From: Bacteroides sp.
GTDB taxonomy: Bacteria; Bacteroidota; Bacteroidia; Bacteroidales; Muribaculaceae
Length of the DNA: 64,000 nucleotides
Assembly (NCBI GenBank): GCA_014802325.1
Contig: JAAVCK010000026.1
Location: 124,001-188,000, forward strand
Reading direction: 5' to 3'
Shown: positions 1 through 8,590 of the stretch, one piece after another
How positions within the stretch are numbered: position 1 is the stretch's first letter
Layout: the number at the start of each line of letters is the position of its first letter
The notes under the pieces: model-generated
What the model was told of the DNA's origin: nothing
What the model saw: only the letters and a program-made list of their open reading frames with translations
The model's database searches: none
Made by a program: the position numbers and the translations under genes

Positions 1-1
1 G

Positions 2-1282
2 GCTGTCAAGGAGCGTAGCGACGATGCCGCAATTCAGATGTTTGCCGACAATGTGAAGCAGTTGCTCATGAGCGCGCCGCTCGGCCGCAAGCGCATCCTC
101 GCACTCGACCCCGGATTCCGCACGGGGTGTAAACTCGTGGTTCTCGACGAGCAGGGCAATCTGCTTAATCATGATGTGATATATCCGCATCCCCCGGCCA
201 ACGATTATTTTAATTCCGAGAAAGCTCTCCACTACTATGTTGACAATTATCGTATCGACGCTATAGCGATAGGCAACGGTACGGCCGGCCGCGAGACCGA
301 GCGGTTTGTAAAGAGCCTTGCCTTCCAGCGCAAAGTGCAGGTCTACATGGTGAGCGAACAGGGCGCAAGCATTTATTCGGCTTCGGATGTGGCACGCGAG
401 GAATTTCCTGATGAGGATGTGACTGTACGCGGTGCCGTATCCATAGGGCGCCGTTTGCTTGATCCGCTTGCCGAACTTGTGAAGATCGATCCCAAATCGA
501 TAGGCGTAGGTCAGTATCAGCATGACGTGAATCAGACTCGCCTCAAGGAGTCGCTCGATTATGTGGTGAGCAACTGTGTCAATAGTGTGGGCGTGAATGT
601 GAATACAGCCTCAAAGCAGTTGCTTTCATACGTATCGGGTATAGGGCAGACACTTGCCGGAAATATCGTGAAGTATCGTGCCGAACACGGCGATTTCACC
701 TCCCGCCGTCAGCTACTGGAAGTGCCGCGGATGGGTGAGAAGGCTTTTCAGCAGTGCGCCGGCTTCCTGCGCATCCCCGGTGCGGTAAATCCGCTCGACA
801 ATACCGGCGTGCATCCCGAAAGCTACGGAGTGGTGGAAGCTATGGCATCGGATTACAAAGCCGACATCGGCAGGCTGCTGCGCGATAAAAATCTCGTGCA
901 CAATATCGACCTCGACCGATATGTCACCAAGACCGTAGGACTCCCCACGCTGACTGATATAGTGCTCGAACTCGAAAAACCGGGACGCGATCCGCGCACC
1001 GCTCCTGAAGAAGAATACTATGACAGCGCCATCCGCAAAATCGACGATCTATATATAGGCCAGCAACTTACCGGAAAGGTAAATAATATCACGGCATTCG
1101 GTGTGTTTGTTGACCTCGGCATGAAAGAAAACGGCCTCATCCATATATCGCAGCTCTCTGACCGCTTCATATCCTCACCCGCCGAGGTGGTAAGTATCGG
1201 GTCGCACGTAAAAGTGAAGGTAATGGATGTGGACGTGGCTCGCGGCCGCATAGCTTTAACAATGAAAGGTATAAACCAATGA
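2..1282 (+). CDS. tex: Tex-family RNA-binding protein, C-terminal part (5' truncated by window edge)
   Basis: The reading frame is open from base 2, so the start lies upstream of the window; 426 codons are visible. The visible part begins just before a YqgF/RNase H-like domain (ALDPGFRTGCK, about 24 codons in), continues through a helix-hairpin-helix region (VSGIGQTLAGNIVKYR, then VPRMGEKAFQQCAGFLRI) and ends in an S1 RNA-binding domain (GKVNNITAFGVFVDLG, IHISQLSD). This is the domain order of Tex/YhgF, a conserved nucleic-acid-binding protein linked to transcription and RNA metabolism in the cytoplasm. The TGA stop overlaps the ATG of the following folK-like gene (ATGA), so the two are probably translated from one message. 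The missing N-terminal Tex helical domain is outside the window, not necessarily absent. Confidence 0.95.
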   Translation, partial: AVKERSDDAAIQMFADNVKQLLMSAPLGRKRILALDPGFRTGCKLVVLDEQGNLLNHDVIYPHPPANDYFNSEKALHYYVDNYRIDAIAIGNGTAGRETERFVKSLAFQRKVQVYMVSEQGASIYSASDVAREEFPDEDVTVRGAVSIGRRLLDPLAELVKIDPKSIGVGQYQHDVNQTRLKESLDYVVSNCVNSVGVNVNTASKQLLSYVSGIGQTLAGNIVKYRAEHGDFTSRRQLLEVPRMGEKAFQQCAGFLRIPGAVNPLDNTGVHPESYGVVEAMASDYKADIGRLLRDKNLVHNIDLDRYVTKTVGLPTLTDIVLELEKPGRDPRTAPEEEYYDSAIRKIDDLYIGQQLTGKVNNITAFGVFVDLGMKENGLIHISQLSDRFISSPAEVVSIGSHVKVKVMDVDVARGRIALTMKGINQ

Positions 1283-1683
1283 CAACTTATCCCTGCACAA
1301 TAGGGTTGGGCAGCAATACCCCCGACCGTGAAGAGCAGATTCAGCACGCTCTCGTATTTCTCGGCAAGCTCCTTGCCGACGTGAAGCACTCGTCAGTTTA
1401 CGAATCAAAAGCATTCAACGGCATTGACGATCCCTACATGAATGCCGTGGTACACGGACAGACCGCCCTTGAGCCTGAAAAATTGATTGACAAGCTCAAG
1501 GAATATGAGTCGGATCACGGTCGTGTAAACAAGGACAGTGAGCCTAAAGGCAATGTATCGATCGACCTCGATCTGGTGATATATAATTATCGCATACTGC
1601 GTCAGGAAGACTTTCAGCGCCACTATTTCAACCGCGGTTACCGCGAACTTCTGGCCGACGGCGCTTTCGTGTCCGAGGCCTGA
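1279..1683 (+). CDS. folK: HPPK-like protein (6-hydroxymethyl-7,8-dihydropterin pyrophosphokinase family), divergent
   Basis: 134 residues. The N-terminus CTIGLGSNTPDREEQI matches the HPPK signature, and the metal-binding DLDL motif is present (IDLDLVIYN, about residues 97-105). HPPK transfers pyrophosphate from ATP to the pterin in folate synthesis. The protein is shorter than typical HPPK (about 160 aa) and diverged: the usual GPRTxDLD motif reads GNVSIDLD, so the conserved arginine is missing, and the PHP-containing C-terminal segment is replaced by HYFNRGYREL. It overlaps tex by four bases (ATGA). The stop codon directly abuts the stop of the convergent gene on the other strand. It may be an active divergent enzyme or a family member with another role; the rest of the folate pathway is not in view. 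Confidence 0.7.
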   Translation: MTTYPCTIGLGSNTPDREEQIQHALVFLGKLLADVKHSSVYESKAFNGIDDPYMNAVVHGQTALEPEKLIDKLKEYESDHGRVNKDSEPKGNVSIDLDLVIYNYRILRQEDFQRHYFNRGYRELLADGAFVSEA

Positions 1684-2520
1684 TCATTCAGCCGGAGCTT
1701 CTTCGGTAAATGTGCGGGCCGCCTGCGAGCGGGCCGTATCAAGTATGCGCTGTTGCTTCTCTTTTTCCACTACCGCTGCCCGTCCGCGCCGCAGCAGTGT
1801 GGCGTAGCGTGTCACCACAGCTATCTCTTCGGCCTGACTTTTTGTCAGTGTCATGGAGTAGTTCTTTTCGCCCATGAATGTCAGAGTGATAGGGTCGGCT
1901 GCATGAGCGGCTATGAAATTGGCCAGCGAGTCGCACTCTACTCCCATGAAAGTTATTACCTCGGCGCCCATAGAGCGGTCGTTGCGCTCACCGTCGTGAG
2001 CCACTGATGAGGTCTCGGCGCGCTCACCGGTGCTTTCCACTGCCACGGCAGTGCTCTTGACCTTACGTGAGCCCAGCGATGATATGATATAGAGCTGTCC
2101 ATCGGGCGACAGGCGCGCCTGCAAGCCGTCGGAGCCGATAAATTCAGCCGGTTTGGCTGATGCGGCCACATAGTATTTTTCCACAGGATTATCCACCTGC
2201 TTTATCTGATCTCTCATAGCTTCGGACTCGGCAGTGATCGCAGCAAGCAGCGAGTCGGCACTTTGAAGCCGCTGAAGTGCAAGCCCCTCGCCGGCACGGG
2301 CGGTGAGATGAAGGGCGCGGCGGCGTATGTCGATCTGCCGCGGATAAGTGGTCTTGAGCGAGTCGATAAGCATTACCGCCGTTGAGTAGTGTGCGGCATC
2401 GATAGCTTCTTCGGCCTGGTCATAAAGAGCCTGGGCGAGTTTCTTTTCATTGTCGCCTGAACATGCGACGAGTGCGGCCAGCATTACGCCGGCAATGGTT
2501 TTAGTTGCTGCGTTGAACAT
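1684..2520 (-). CDS. Putative lipoprotein of unknown function, coupled to the RelA-type gene
   Basis: 278 residues. A signal peptide ends in a lipobox with the lipidated cysteine at residue 20 (LVAC), followed by the acidic stretch SGDNEKK, which resembles surface-export signals of Bacteroidetes lipoproteins (inference). A helical segment follows (about 25-120), including TPR-like spacing around ALYDQAEEAIDAAHYSTAVMLIDSL. Then comes a small beta-rich part (LSPDGQLYIISSLGSRKV), a low-complexity linker, and a long charged helix at the C-terminus. I recognise no named family. The start codon lies 20 bases inside the 3' end of the upstream synthetase gene, so translation of the two is probably coupled. 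Confidence 0.7.
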   Translation of the reverse strand: MFNAATKTIAGVMLAALVACSGDNEKKLAQALYDQAEEAIDAAHYSTAVMLIDSLKTTYPRQIDIRRRALHLTARAGEGLALQRLQSADSLLAAITAESEAMRDQIKQVDNPVEKYYVAASAKPAEFIGSDGLQARLSPDGQLYIISSLGSRKVKSTAVAVESTGERAETSSVAHDGERNDRSMGAEVITFMGVECDSLANFIAAHAADPITLTFMGEKNYSMTLTKSQAEEIAVVTRYATLLRRGRAAVVEKEKQQRILDTARSQAARTFTEEAPAE

Positions 2521-4705
2521 CTTTTACACCTTTTACGGTTCTGATTTTACGTATTATGTTTTCCAGCGATGACGTGTCGCTGACTCCGAGAACAAGATGG
2601 CCGGAGAAAGTGCCGAAGTGCGACGACACGGAAATGTCGCGCAGCGTCACGTCCTTTTCCTTGTTGATAATCGAGGATATGTTGGTGACTATTCCTATAT
2701 CATCCTGTCCGACTATGCGTAGGGCGGTGGTAAACTGCTTACCGGCTTTGCCCGACCAGCGGGTAGTGATGACTCGGTAGGGATATTTCTGCCTGATGTT
2801 GGCCGCATTGGAGCAGTCACATCGGTGTATTTTGATGACACCTTCCGACGATACGAAGCCGAATACATCATCGCCGTATATCGGGTTGCAGCAGCGTGCC
2901 AGGCGGTAATTTATGCCTTTCACGTTGTCGCCTATTATGAGCACGTCGCCTGATTCCTGGTCACGCTCGTCGGTGGTGCGCAACTCAAACTCTTCGGCGC
3001 TCGTATGTTCTTTATTGTCGGTGTGAAACTCCCGCTCAGTCTGCTCATACTGGGCTATCACGTCGTTGATATTCAGATTCTCGGCCGAAATCGCATTGTA
3101 GAAATCGGTCACGGTCTTGAATTGCAGACGCTTAATAGTGCGCATGAGCATGCCTTCGTCTATCTCGATCTTGCGGTTTTTGAAGCGGCGCATCAGCAGC
3201 TCCTTGCCCAGTTCGGCTGAGCGGTGTTCGAGTTCCTTGATGCTCTGGCGTATTTTGGAGCGGGCTTTGGAGGTCACCACAAAATTGAGCCAGTCGAGCT
3301 TGGGCATCTGCTGGGGTGAAGTGGATATCTCTACGGTGTCGCCGCTCTTGAGCTTGTAGTTGAGTTTGCGGTTGCGTCCGTTGACCCTACCGCCCACACA
3401 AGTGCATCCGAGCTTGGAGTGGATATTGAAAGCAAAGTCGAGCACCGTAGCGCCCTCGGGGAGTTTGTAAAGGTCGCCTTTGGGAGTGAACACAAACACC
3501 TCATTGCTGTATAGATCCATCTTGAAGTTCTTCATCAGCTCCATCGGACCGTCGGCAGTCTCAAGGATGTCGCGAATGTTGTTCATCCACGAGTCGAGGT
3601 TGCTTTCGCTCTTTATGCCTTTGTATTTCCAGTGAGCGGCCAGACCCTTCTCGGCAATGAGGTCCATGCGGCGTGTGCGTATCTGCACTTCCACCCATTT
3701 CTCACCCGGGCCGAGCACGGTGGTGTGGAGTGACTCATAGCCGTTGCTTTTCGGTATGCTGAGCCAGTCTTTCATTCTGGCGGGGTTGGGCGTATACATG
3801 TCGGCCACGATGGAATATATCTTCCAGCACTCGGCTTTTTCCTGTTCGAGCGGCACGTCGAGTATGATGCGTATGGCAAACAGGTCATATATATCCTTCA
3901 TCTCCACTTTCTGCCTGCGGAGTTTGTTCCATATCGAGAAGATGGATTTTGTGCGCCCTTTTATCTCGTATTTGAGTCCGGTGGCGTCGATGCGCTCCTT
4001 GAGCGGGGCGATGAAGTCGGCTATATAGGCGTCGCGTGTCACCTTTGTGGCGTTGAGTTCGCGGGCTATACGGGTGTACGTATCGCGGGCGGTGTATTTA
4101 AGCGACATATCCTCAAGTTCGCCCTTTATCTTGTAGAGTCCGAGGCGGTGGGCCAGGGGCGCGTAGAGATAATTGGCTTCAAATGCCGTGTCGGCCACGA
4201 ATTTCTCGTCGGGGTGATGATTGATGGCGCGCATCAGGGTGAGGCGGTCTACTATCATGATGATGATGACGCGTATATCCTCGGCAAAAGTCATGAGGAG
4301 CTTGCGGAAATTATCGGTCTTCACCACTCCGTGCGAACCGTAGAGTGTGGCCACTTTCAGCATACCGTTGACCAGCCTGACCACATCCTCATCCCATATC
4401 CGGGCTATCTCGTCGGTAGTGATAATCTCTTTCTGACACAACTCATAAAGCATGATCGACAGAATCATGTTACGGTCGGCCGACACCATCTCACACAGAG
4501 TCAGGGCAGTATCGAGATTATGCACCACGGGATTTATACCGTAGCGGTCGCGCGGAAGTTTTCCGTCGGCCACCGCTCCGGCTATCAGTCGGCGGAGAGT
4601 GCGATAGTCGTCGCGAGTGAATATATCGGCAGCTGCCTCGCCGAGGGCACCGAGTATCTCACGCACGCGCTTATGCTCATCGGGTGTAAAGTATTTCGTT
4701 GGCAT
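2501..4705 (-). CDS. relA: RelA/SpoT-family (p)ppGpp synthetase with degenerate hydrolase domain
   Basis: 734 residues with the full long-RSH layout: HD domain (about 30-200), synthetase (about 240-365), TGS (about 400-462), a helical region and a C-terminal ACT domain (about 660-730). The synthetase core is intact: GRTKSIFSIWNKL, YDLFAIRI, WLSIPKSNGYESLHTTV, VEVQIRT and AEKGLAAHWKYK. It should transfer pyrophosphate from ATP to GDP/GTP in the stringent response. The HD site is not intact: the central His-Asp pair is Tyr87-Glu88 (MLYELC), the following ED is QK, and the ADRLHN motif is VDRLTL, although His62 and Asp153 survive. This argues for a synthetase-only, RelA-like enzyme, with a hydrolase expected elsewhere in the genome. 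A TATCTTTG -7 box sits at 4725-4732. Confidence 0.95.
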   Translation of the reverse strand: MPTKYFTPDEHKRVREILGALGEAAADIFTRDDYRTLRRLIAGAVADGKLPRDRYGINPVVHNLDTALTLCEMVSADRNMILSIMLYELCQKEIITTDEIARIWDEDVVRLVNGMLKVATLYGSHGVVKTDNFRKLLMTFAEDIRVIIIMIVDRLTLMRAINHHPDEKFVADTAFEANYLYAPLAHRLGLYKIKGELEDMSLKYTARDTYTRIARELNATKVTRDAYIADFIAPLKERIDATGLKYEIKGRTKSIFSIWNKLRRQKVEMKDIYDLFAIRIILDVPLEQEKAECWKIYSIVADMYTPNPARMKDWLSIPKSNGYESLHTTVLGPGEKWVEVQIRTRRMDLIAEKGLAAHWKYKGIKSESNLDSWMNNIRDILETADGPMELMKNFKMDLYSNEVFVFTPKGDLYKLPEGATVLDFAFNIHSKLGCTCVGGRVNGRNRKLNYKLKSGDTVEISTSPQQMPKLDWLNFVVTSKARSKIRQSIKELEHRSAELGKELLMRRFKNRKIEIDEGMLMRTIKRLQFKTVTDFYNAISAENLNINDVIAQYEQTEREFHTDNKEHTSAEEFELRTTDERDQESGDVLIIGDNVKGINYRLARCCNPIYGDDVFGFVSSEGVIKIHRCDCSNAANIRQKYPYRVITTRWSGKAGKQFTTALRIVGQDDIGIVTNISSIINKEKDVTLRDISVSSHFGTFSGHLVLGVSDTSSLENIIRKIRTVKGVKDVQRSN

Positions 4706-4724
4706 ATCGTATTACTTCAAGTGG

Positions 4725-4732
4725 CAAAGATA
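4725..4732 (-). promoter_or_regulatory. -7 box (TATCTTTG) for the RelA-type gene
   Basis: On the minus strand the sequence TATCTTTG fits the Bacteroidetes -7 consensus TAnnTTTG and lies 20 bases upstream of the start codon at 4705. A clear -33 TTTG at 19-21 bases is not seen. Confidence 0.55.
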
Positions 4733-4846
4733 ACAAATATCGGTAACACGCCCGACATTTTTGACGAATATTAAGAAATTCAGCGCTCCGGCCCGGGAGC
4801 CGGGTCGGAGCGGGGAAATGAATCTGACGAATGATTTTAGCAGCGA

Positions 4847-4993
4847 TTATTCGTCGAGATTGTTGTCGCGGGGATTATTGTTGAGCGCGGCGGTTTCTTC
4901 TTTTACGAGTTCGGCATTGACTTTGTCGTTGTCCGATACATTCACATCTACTCCGCGATATTCATCGGCTGCGTTCTTTACGTTCTTGTCCAT
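4847..4993 (-). CDS. Small acidic protein, 48 aa, unknown function
   Basis: A 49-codon frame on the minus strand begins MDKNVKNAADEYRG and ends NNNPRDNNLDE. The product is hydrophilic and acidic, rich in Asn, Asp and Glu, with no signal peptide or membrane segment. It fills most of the space between the RelA-type gene and engB, on the same strand as both. Codon choice (many GAC, AAC, GTA) looks like that of neighbouring genes, and the +strand alternative frame across the same bases gives serine/leucine-rich nonsense typical of an antisense shadow. I have a faint recollection of similar short proteins in other Bacteroidales but cannot confirm it. Confidence 0.6.
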   Translation of the reverse strand: MDKNVKNAADEYRGVDVNVSDNDKVNAELVKEETAALNNNPRDNNLDE

Positions 4994-5069
4994 ATCTTTG
5001 ATTTTTTAGATTAGTATTGTCTTTGATATGTAAACGCACGTCGCGGAGTAAAAGTTTAAAAAAAAATTA

Positions 5070-5723
5070 TTATTCTTCGGCCGGGTTTTGAGTGTCGTCG
5101 TCGGCGGTATCGTCGTCAGAATATCCTACGGGAAGTTTGCTGAGCTGCTCTATGTAGTCGAGCAGTTCTTCCCGGCCGCGGCCGTCGGCACTTGATGTCA
5201 TGAATACCGGGGGCAGCTCTTCCCAGGTTTCAAGTATCTTGTCGATGTAAAGTTTTACGTTGCGGTTGCCAGCACTTTTACTCTGCTTGTCGAGTTTGGT
5301 GAAAACTAAGGCAAACGGCACACCGTTTTCGCCGAGCCAGTTCATGAAATCCATGTCGATTTTCATGGGTTCGTGGCGAGAGTCGATAAGCAGAAACAGA
5401 CATGTCATCTGCTCGCGGTGGAGTATATATCCCTCTATCATCTTCTGCAGGGCGTCGCGCTGCTCCTGACCGCGGCGTGCGTAGCCATAGCCGGGAAGGT
5501 CGACGATATACCATGAATCGTTGATGAGGAAGTGATTTATGAGCAGAGTCTTTCCGGGAGTAGCCGAAGTCTTGGCGAGTCGGCTGTGGCCGGTGAGCAT
5601 GTTGATAAGCGATGATTTACCCACATTACTGCGACCTATGAACGCAAATTCATGAAGGTCGCTTGGCGGACATTTCTCTACCTTAGGACTTGATACCGAG
5701 AAGCGGGCTGAATTGATAATCAT
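5070..5723 (-). CDS. engB: Ribosome biogenesis GTPase EngB/YihA
   Basis: 217 residues. GTPase motifs are complete: P-loop GRSNVGKSS (30-38), the threonine-containing switch I (TSATPGKT, 52-59), DLPGYG (75-80) and TKLD (142-145), followed by TSSADGRG as G5. This is the YihA/EngB family, an essential GTPase for large-subunit assembly. The C-terminus carries an extra acidic tail ([16 protein letters not shown]) beyond the usual end. It lies 25 bases downstream of the GNAT/SCP2 gene on the same strand with no promoter-like box between them, so they are likely co-transcribed. Confidence 0.95.
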   Translation of the reverse strand: MIINSARFSVSSPKVEKCPPSDLHEFAFIGRSNVGKSSLINMLTGHSRLAKTSATPGKTLLINHFLINDSWYIVDLPGYGYARRGQEQRDALQKMIEGYILHREQMTCLFLLIDSRHEPMKIDMDFMNWLGENGVPFALVFTKLDKQSKSAGNRNVKLYIDKILETWEELPPVFMTSSADGRGREELLDYIEQLSKLPVGYSDDDTADDDTQNPAEE

Positions 5724-5748
5724 AATGAACTGAGTTTAGGCATATAAT

Positions 5749-6837
5749 TTAGTCGAGCATCAGAGATATCATCGGTCGTACGGAAGGAAATCCGATAATA
5801 TCAGCCGTTGCTGCGGAATTGAACACTACCGATGCGAGCACATCGACTGTCACGTCGAAATCGAGTCGGCCCGAGTAGGAGTCATCTATTCTCACCTGAC
5901 CTTTTTCCATGATGAAGGTGTGGGAATTGAGGGCCGGAAAAAAATCGTCGGTGACACGGATTTTGAGGCGGAGGTCGGGATTGGCTGCCGCTATTGGGCG
6001 CAGACATTCGAGCACATTGACTATTCTGCCCATGCCTCGCGGCATAAGTCGGCCTCCGGTGCGGTCGGTGGGCGGTGCGTAGAGCAGAAACGGCATTTCG
6101 GGATTGAGTGCACGTAATTGCCTCAGCGCAGCCAGCCGGGCAGGGCGGTCTTCACCCATCAGGTCGGTCACCACGAGCAGGTCATTGCGCTTCACGGCCC
6201 ATGCCATTGACACGATGCGAGGCCCGAGGTCTTCATCGTCGCGCGCCATTACCACGAAGTTGCCCCCGTCAATGCGGTTGTCTTCTATGATAGCACGGAA
6301 GTCTTCGCGGGTGTGGAGGATATAGCACTGTCGCGATAGCTGGAAGCGGTTAAACGCTTCCCACAGCCGATCGTGGTCAGTATCCGTGACCGGATGATAA
6401 GCGCCGGGATCTTCCTCGCCGTCGGTAAAAGAGTGGAGCGACGTGAATCGCTGCTCCTTCATGTAGAACACCGTGGTGAAACCATATTGCGCGTAGAAGT
6501 AATAAAGAGCATTGCTGGCCGGAATGAGAGTGACCATCATGTCACCGCGTGCGGCAGCCTCGCGCAGACCATCCACTATGAGTCTTGACATAAATCCCTT
6601 GCCGCGCTGTGAGCGGCGTGTGGCAGCTCCGTGGATATAAGCCACCGGCACTTTGGTATCGTGGAATTTCATGTCAAATCTTCTCAGGAGCATTATAGAG
6701 GCCGGCTGTCCGTCGGGTGAGGTCAGCAGCATTCCCTCCCGGTCATTGTAGATCACATCAAAAAGCATTTTGATGTATTCGGGCGAGTCGTTGAATACTT
6801 CGCGGTATATCTTCTGAATGTCGTCTTTCTTACTCAT
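5749..6837 (-). CDS. GNAT acetyltransferase with C-terminal sterol-carrier-like domain (Eis-like layout)
   Basis: 362 residues. The N-terminal half is a GNAT fold: the acetyl-CoA-binding segment is GAATRRSQRGKGFMSRLI (about 69-86), followed by LIPASNALYYFYAQYGF, a typical late-GNAT motif. A second, weaker GNAT-like part follows. The C-terminal ~100 residues (LRLKIRVTDDFFPALN, then LDFDVTVDVLASVVF) match the SCP2-like domain seen in Eis-type multi-domain acetyltransferases. Substrate is unknown; Eis homologues acetylate amines of small molecules or proteins. It is the upstream partner of engB. Confidence 0.8.
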   Translation of the reverse strand: MSKKDDIQKIYREVFNDSPEYIKMLFDVIYNDREGMLLTSPDGQPASIMLLRRFDMKFHDTKVPVAYIHGAATRRSQRGKGFMSRLIVDGLREAAARGDMMVTLIPASNALYYFYAQYGFTTVFYMKEQRFTSLHSFTDGEEDPGAYHPVTDTDHDRLWEAFNRFQLSRQCYILHTREDFRAIIEDNRIDGGNFVVMARDDEDLGPRIVSMAWAVKRNDLLVVTDLMGEDRPARLAALRQLRALNPEMPFLLYAPPTDRTGGRLMPRGMGRIVNVLECLRPIAAANPDLRLKIRVTDDFFPALNSHTFIMEKGQVRIDDSYSGRLDFDVTVDVLASVVFNSAATADIIGFPSVRPMISLMLD

Positions 6838-6876
6838 ATTGATTTATAACGTGTATAGTTATAACGTCACAAACAA

Positions 6877-6907
6877 GAGGAAGGTTGACACCCTGTCAGC
6901 CTTCCTC
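6877..6907 (-). terminator. Hairpin terminator downstream of the DUF4301 gene
   Basis: A 13-bp stem (6877-6889 with 6895-6907, one G-U pair) with a 5-base loop lies 21 bases after the DUF4301 stop codon, followed on the minus strand by the T-rich TTGTTTG. It separates DUF4301 from the GNAT/engB unit. Confidence 0.65.
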
Positions 6908-6927
6908 TGTATTGGATATTCACGTTG

Positions 6928-8448
6928 TTATCCCTGATGAGCGGGGCGAAGGAGGTCGTTGACCGTCTTGACAGGATTGAATGTCGACACGGGCACTTCC
7001 ACAAACACGGTATTCCAGTCGCTCATGGCGCCGTTCCACAGGCCGGGAAGCTCCATGGCGCGGAGTTCCTTGCCGTGGCTCGATTTGGACGATATGAAGC
7101 CGGTGGCGGGATCTACATATTTTGTGAGATCGTATTTCTTCTTGGCACCGTCTTTCACGTAGCATACCAGATCAACCGGATTGAAGTGAGTGGCGGTTTT
7201 CATCATCTTCATGTATTCCTCATTGGCAGAATCCACCTGATTGCTCTCAAGAATCTGAGGCGATGCAGTGCCGTCGGCGTTGTAGGCTATGAAGGGGCCA
7301 CCGCCGGGTTCACCCTCGTTTTTCACCATACCGCACACACGCAGCGGGCGGTTGAGTTTTGCCTTGATGTATTTTACTACGGCGTCGCTGTCGTTGAGGT
7401 CAACGTTGTCGTAGATAAAGAGGCGCTTGTGCATGAAGTCGAGTATCTCGGCGAGCGATTCGGGCGTATAGATGTTTTGATTGAGATTTACGAGATATTG
7501 CTCTATGGTGTCGTGAGTCTCCAGCAGTATGCCGGCGAGCACTTTTTTGTAGCGTATCGTGTCGGCGCGGCGGCCGTCGGGGACCACATTGTCAATATTC
7601 TTTATGAATACTACGGCAGAGTCGATGTCGTTGAGATTCTCTATCAGCGCGCCGTGACCACCGGGACGGAGCACTATATGGCCGTCTTCGATAAAGGGAG
7701 TGTTGTCGGGATTGGCGGCGATAGTGTCGGTCGACGGTTTCTGTTCGCTCATGGTCACTACAAATTTCTTGCCTGTACGGGCCTCAGCCTGCGGGATAAC
7801 TTCGGCAAGTTTTTCCTCGAAAAGTTTGCGGTGATTGGCCGATACGGTGAAGTGAAGTTTCACCACACCCTCGGAGTTGGCGGCAGTCTGGGCACCTTCG
7901 GTCAGATGCTCCTCTACGGGAGTGCGTGAGCCTTCGGGATAGGAGTGGAATTTCAGCAGGCCCTTGGGCAGGCCGCCGTAGTTCATACCGTCGGCATCGA
8001 CAATAGCGCGGATAATGTCGCGGTTGCGTCCGGCTTTCACCAGAGCGTCAAGATCGGCATTATATAGCTTGCGGCATGCAGCTTCAAGTTCGGGAATGAA
8101 AGGAAGTTTGTTGAGCGAAGCGATCAGCACAGCCACAGGCGAACCCTCTTTAAGTTCATCCGTGTCACCGTCGGCGTATTCAAAAAGAGCCTTGAACATG
8201 CGCGAAGCTGCACCCGAAGCGGGCACAAACTTCATCACCTCACCACCATGGTCGAGATATTGCTTCCAACGCTCTATGGCGCCGTCTTCTTCGGCAGGAG
8301 TCAGGCGGATAATGCCTTCGCCCACACGAGCGGCATCTTTGATCTTAAGGTAGGGAAATCCTGTAGCGAAACGTTCGAGCTGCTTTTCGGCCTGCTCTAC
8401 GGTGATGCCACGCTGAGCCAGAAGCTCAATATCTTGCTGTCTTAACAT
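6928..8448 (-). CDS. DUF4301 family protein
   Basis: 506 residues matching the DUF4301 family, common in Bacteroidetes. Recognisable features are FVPASGAASRMFKAL near residue 75-89, LPKGLLKFHSYPEGSRTPVEEHL and the glycine-rich LRPGGHGALIENLNDIDS. The PASGAASRMFK stretch is reminiscent of the GxG(x)xxR nucleotide-binding start of sugar nucleotidyltransferases, so an NTP-transferase-like fold is possible, but that is inference. No signal peptide. It has its own strong promoter (8495-8525) and terminator (6877-6907), so it is a single-gene transcription unit. Confidence 0.85.
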   Translation of the reverse strand: MLRQQDIELLAQRGITVEQAEKQLERFATGFPYLKIKDAARVGEGIIRLTPAEEDGAIERWKQYLDHGGEVMKFVPASGAASRMFKALFEYADGDTDELKEGSPVAVLIASLNKLPFIPELEAACRKLYNADLDALVKAGRNRDIIRAIVDADGMNYGGLPKGLLKFHSYPEGSRTPVEEHLTEGAQTAANSEGVVKLHFTVSANHRKLFEEKLAEVIPQAEARTGKKFVVTMSEQKPSTDTIAANPDNTPFIEDGHIVLRPGGHGALIENLNDIDSAVVFIKNIDNVVPDGRRADTIRYKKVLAGILLETHDTIEQYLVNLNQNIYTPESLAEILDFMHKRLFIYDNVDLNDSDAVVKYIKAKLNRPLRVCGMVKNEGEPGGGPFIAYNADGTASPQILESNQVDSANEEYMKMMKTATHFNPVDLVCYVKDGAKKKYDLTKYVDPATGFISSKSSHGKELRAMELPGLWNGAMSDWNTVFVEVPVSTFNPVKTVNDLLRPAHQG

Positions 8449-8494
8449 GATGTAATAAATTTGAGGTAGTTGATTAATGGTTTTAGATTTTTCC

Positions 8495-8525
8495 CAAAGT
8501 TAGTCAATTTGTTTTGACTGACAAA
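8495..8525 (-). promoter_or_regulatory. Promoter of the DUF4301 gene (TTTG-N19-TAACTTTG)
   Basis: On the minus strand TTTG (8522-8525) is separated by exactly 19 bases from TAACTTTG (8495-8502), an excellent match to the Bacteroidetes primary sigma-factor consensus. The start codon is 46 bases downstream of the -7 box. Confidence 0.8.
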
Positions 8526-8554
8526 ATATTTTTTTCAAACCGTGTGTCCTGATG

Positions 8555-8590
8555 TAAGACCCCGTTTCCCAATATTTGTTAACGCTGGGG
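8555..8590 (+). repeat. Left 36-bp terminal inverted repeat
   Basis: Begins TAAGACCCCG and ends GCTGGGG; pairs with 9108-9143 at 35 of 36 positions. It contains GTTAAC near its inner end. Confidence 0.9.

Noticed and set aside
6925-7929. A 334-codon +strand frame opposite the DUF4301 gene
   Set aside because: It lies entirely antisense to a recognised protein family member, and its composition (many His, Tyr, Val runs) is that of a complementary-strand shadow.
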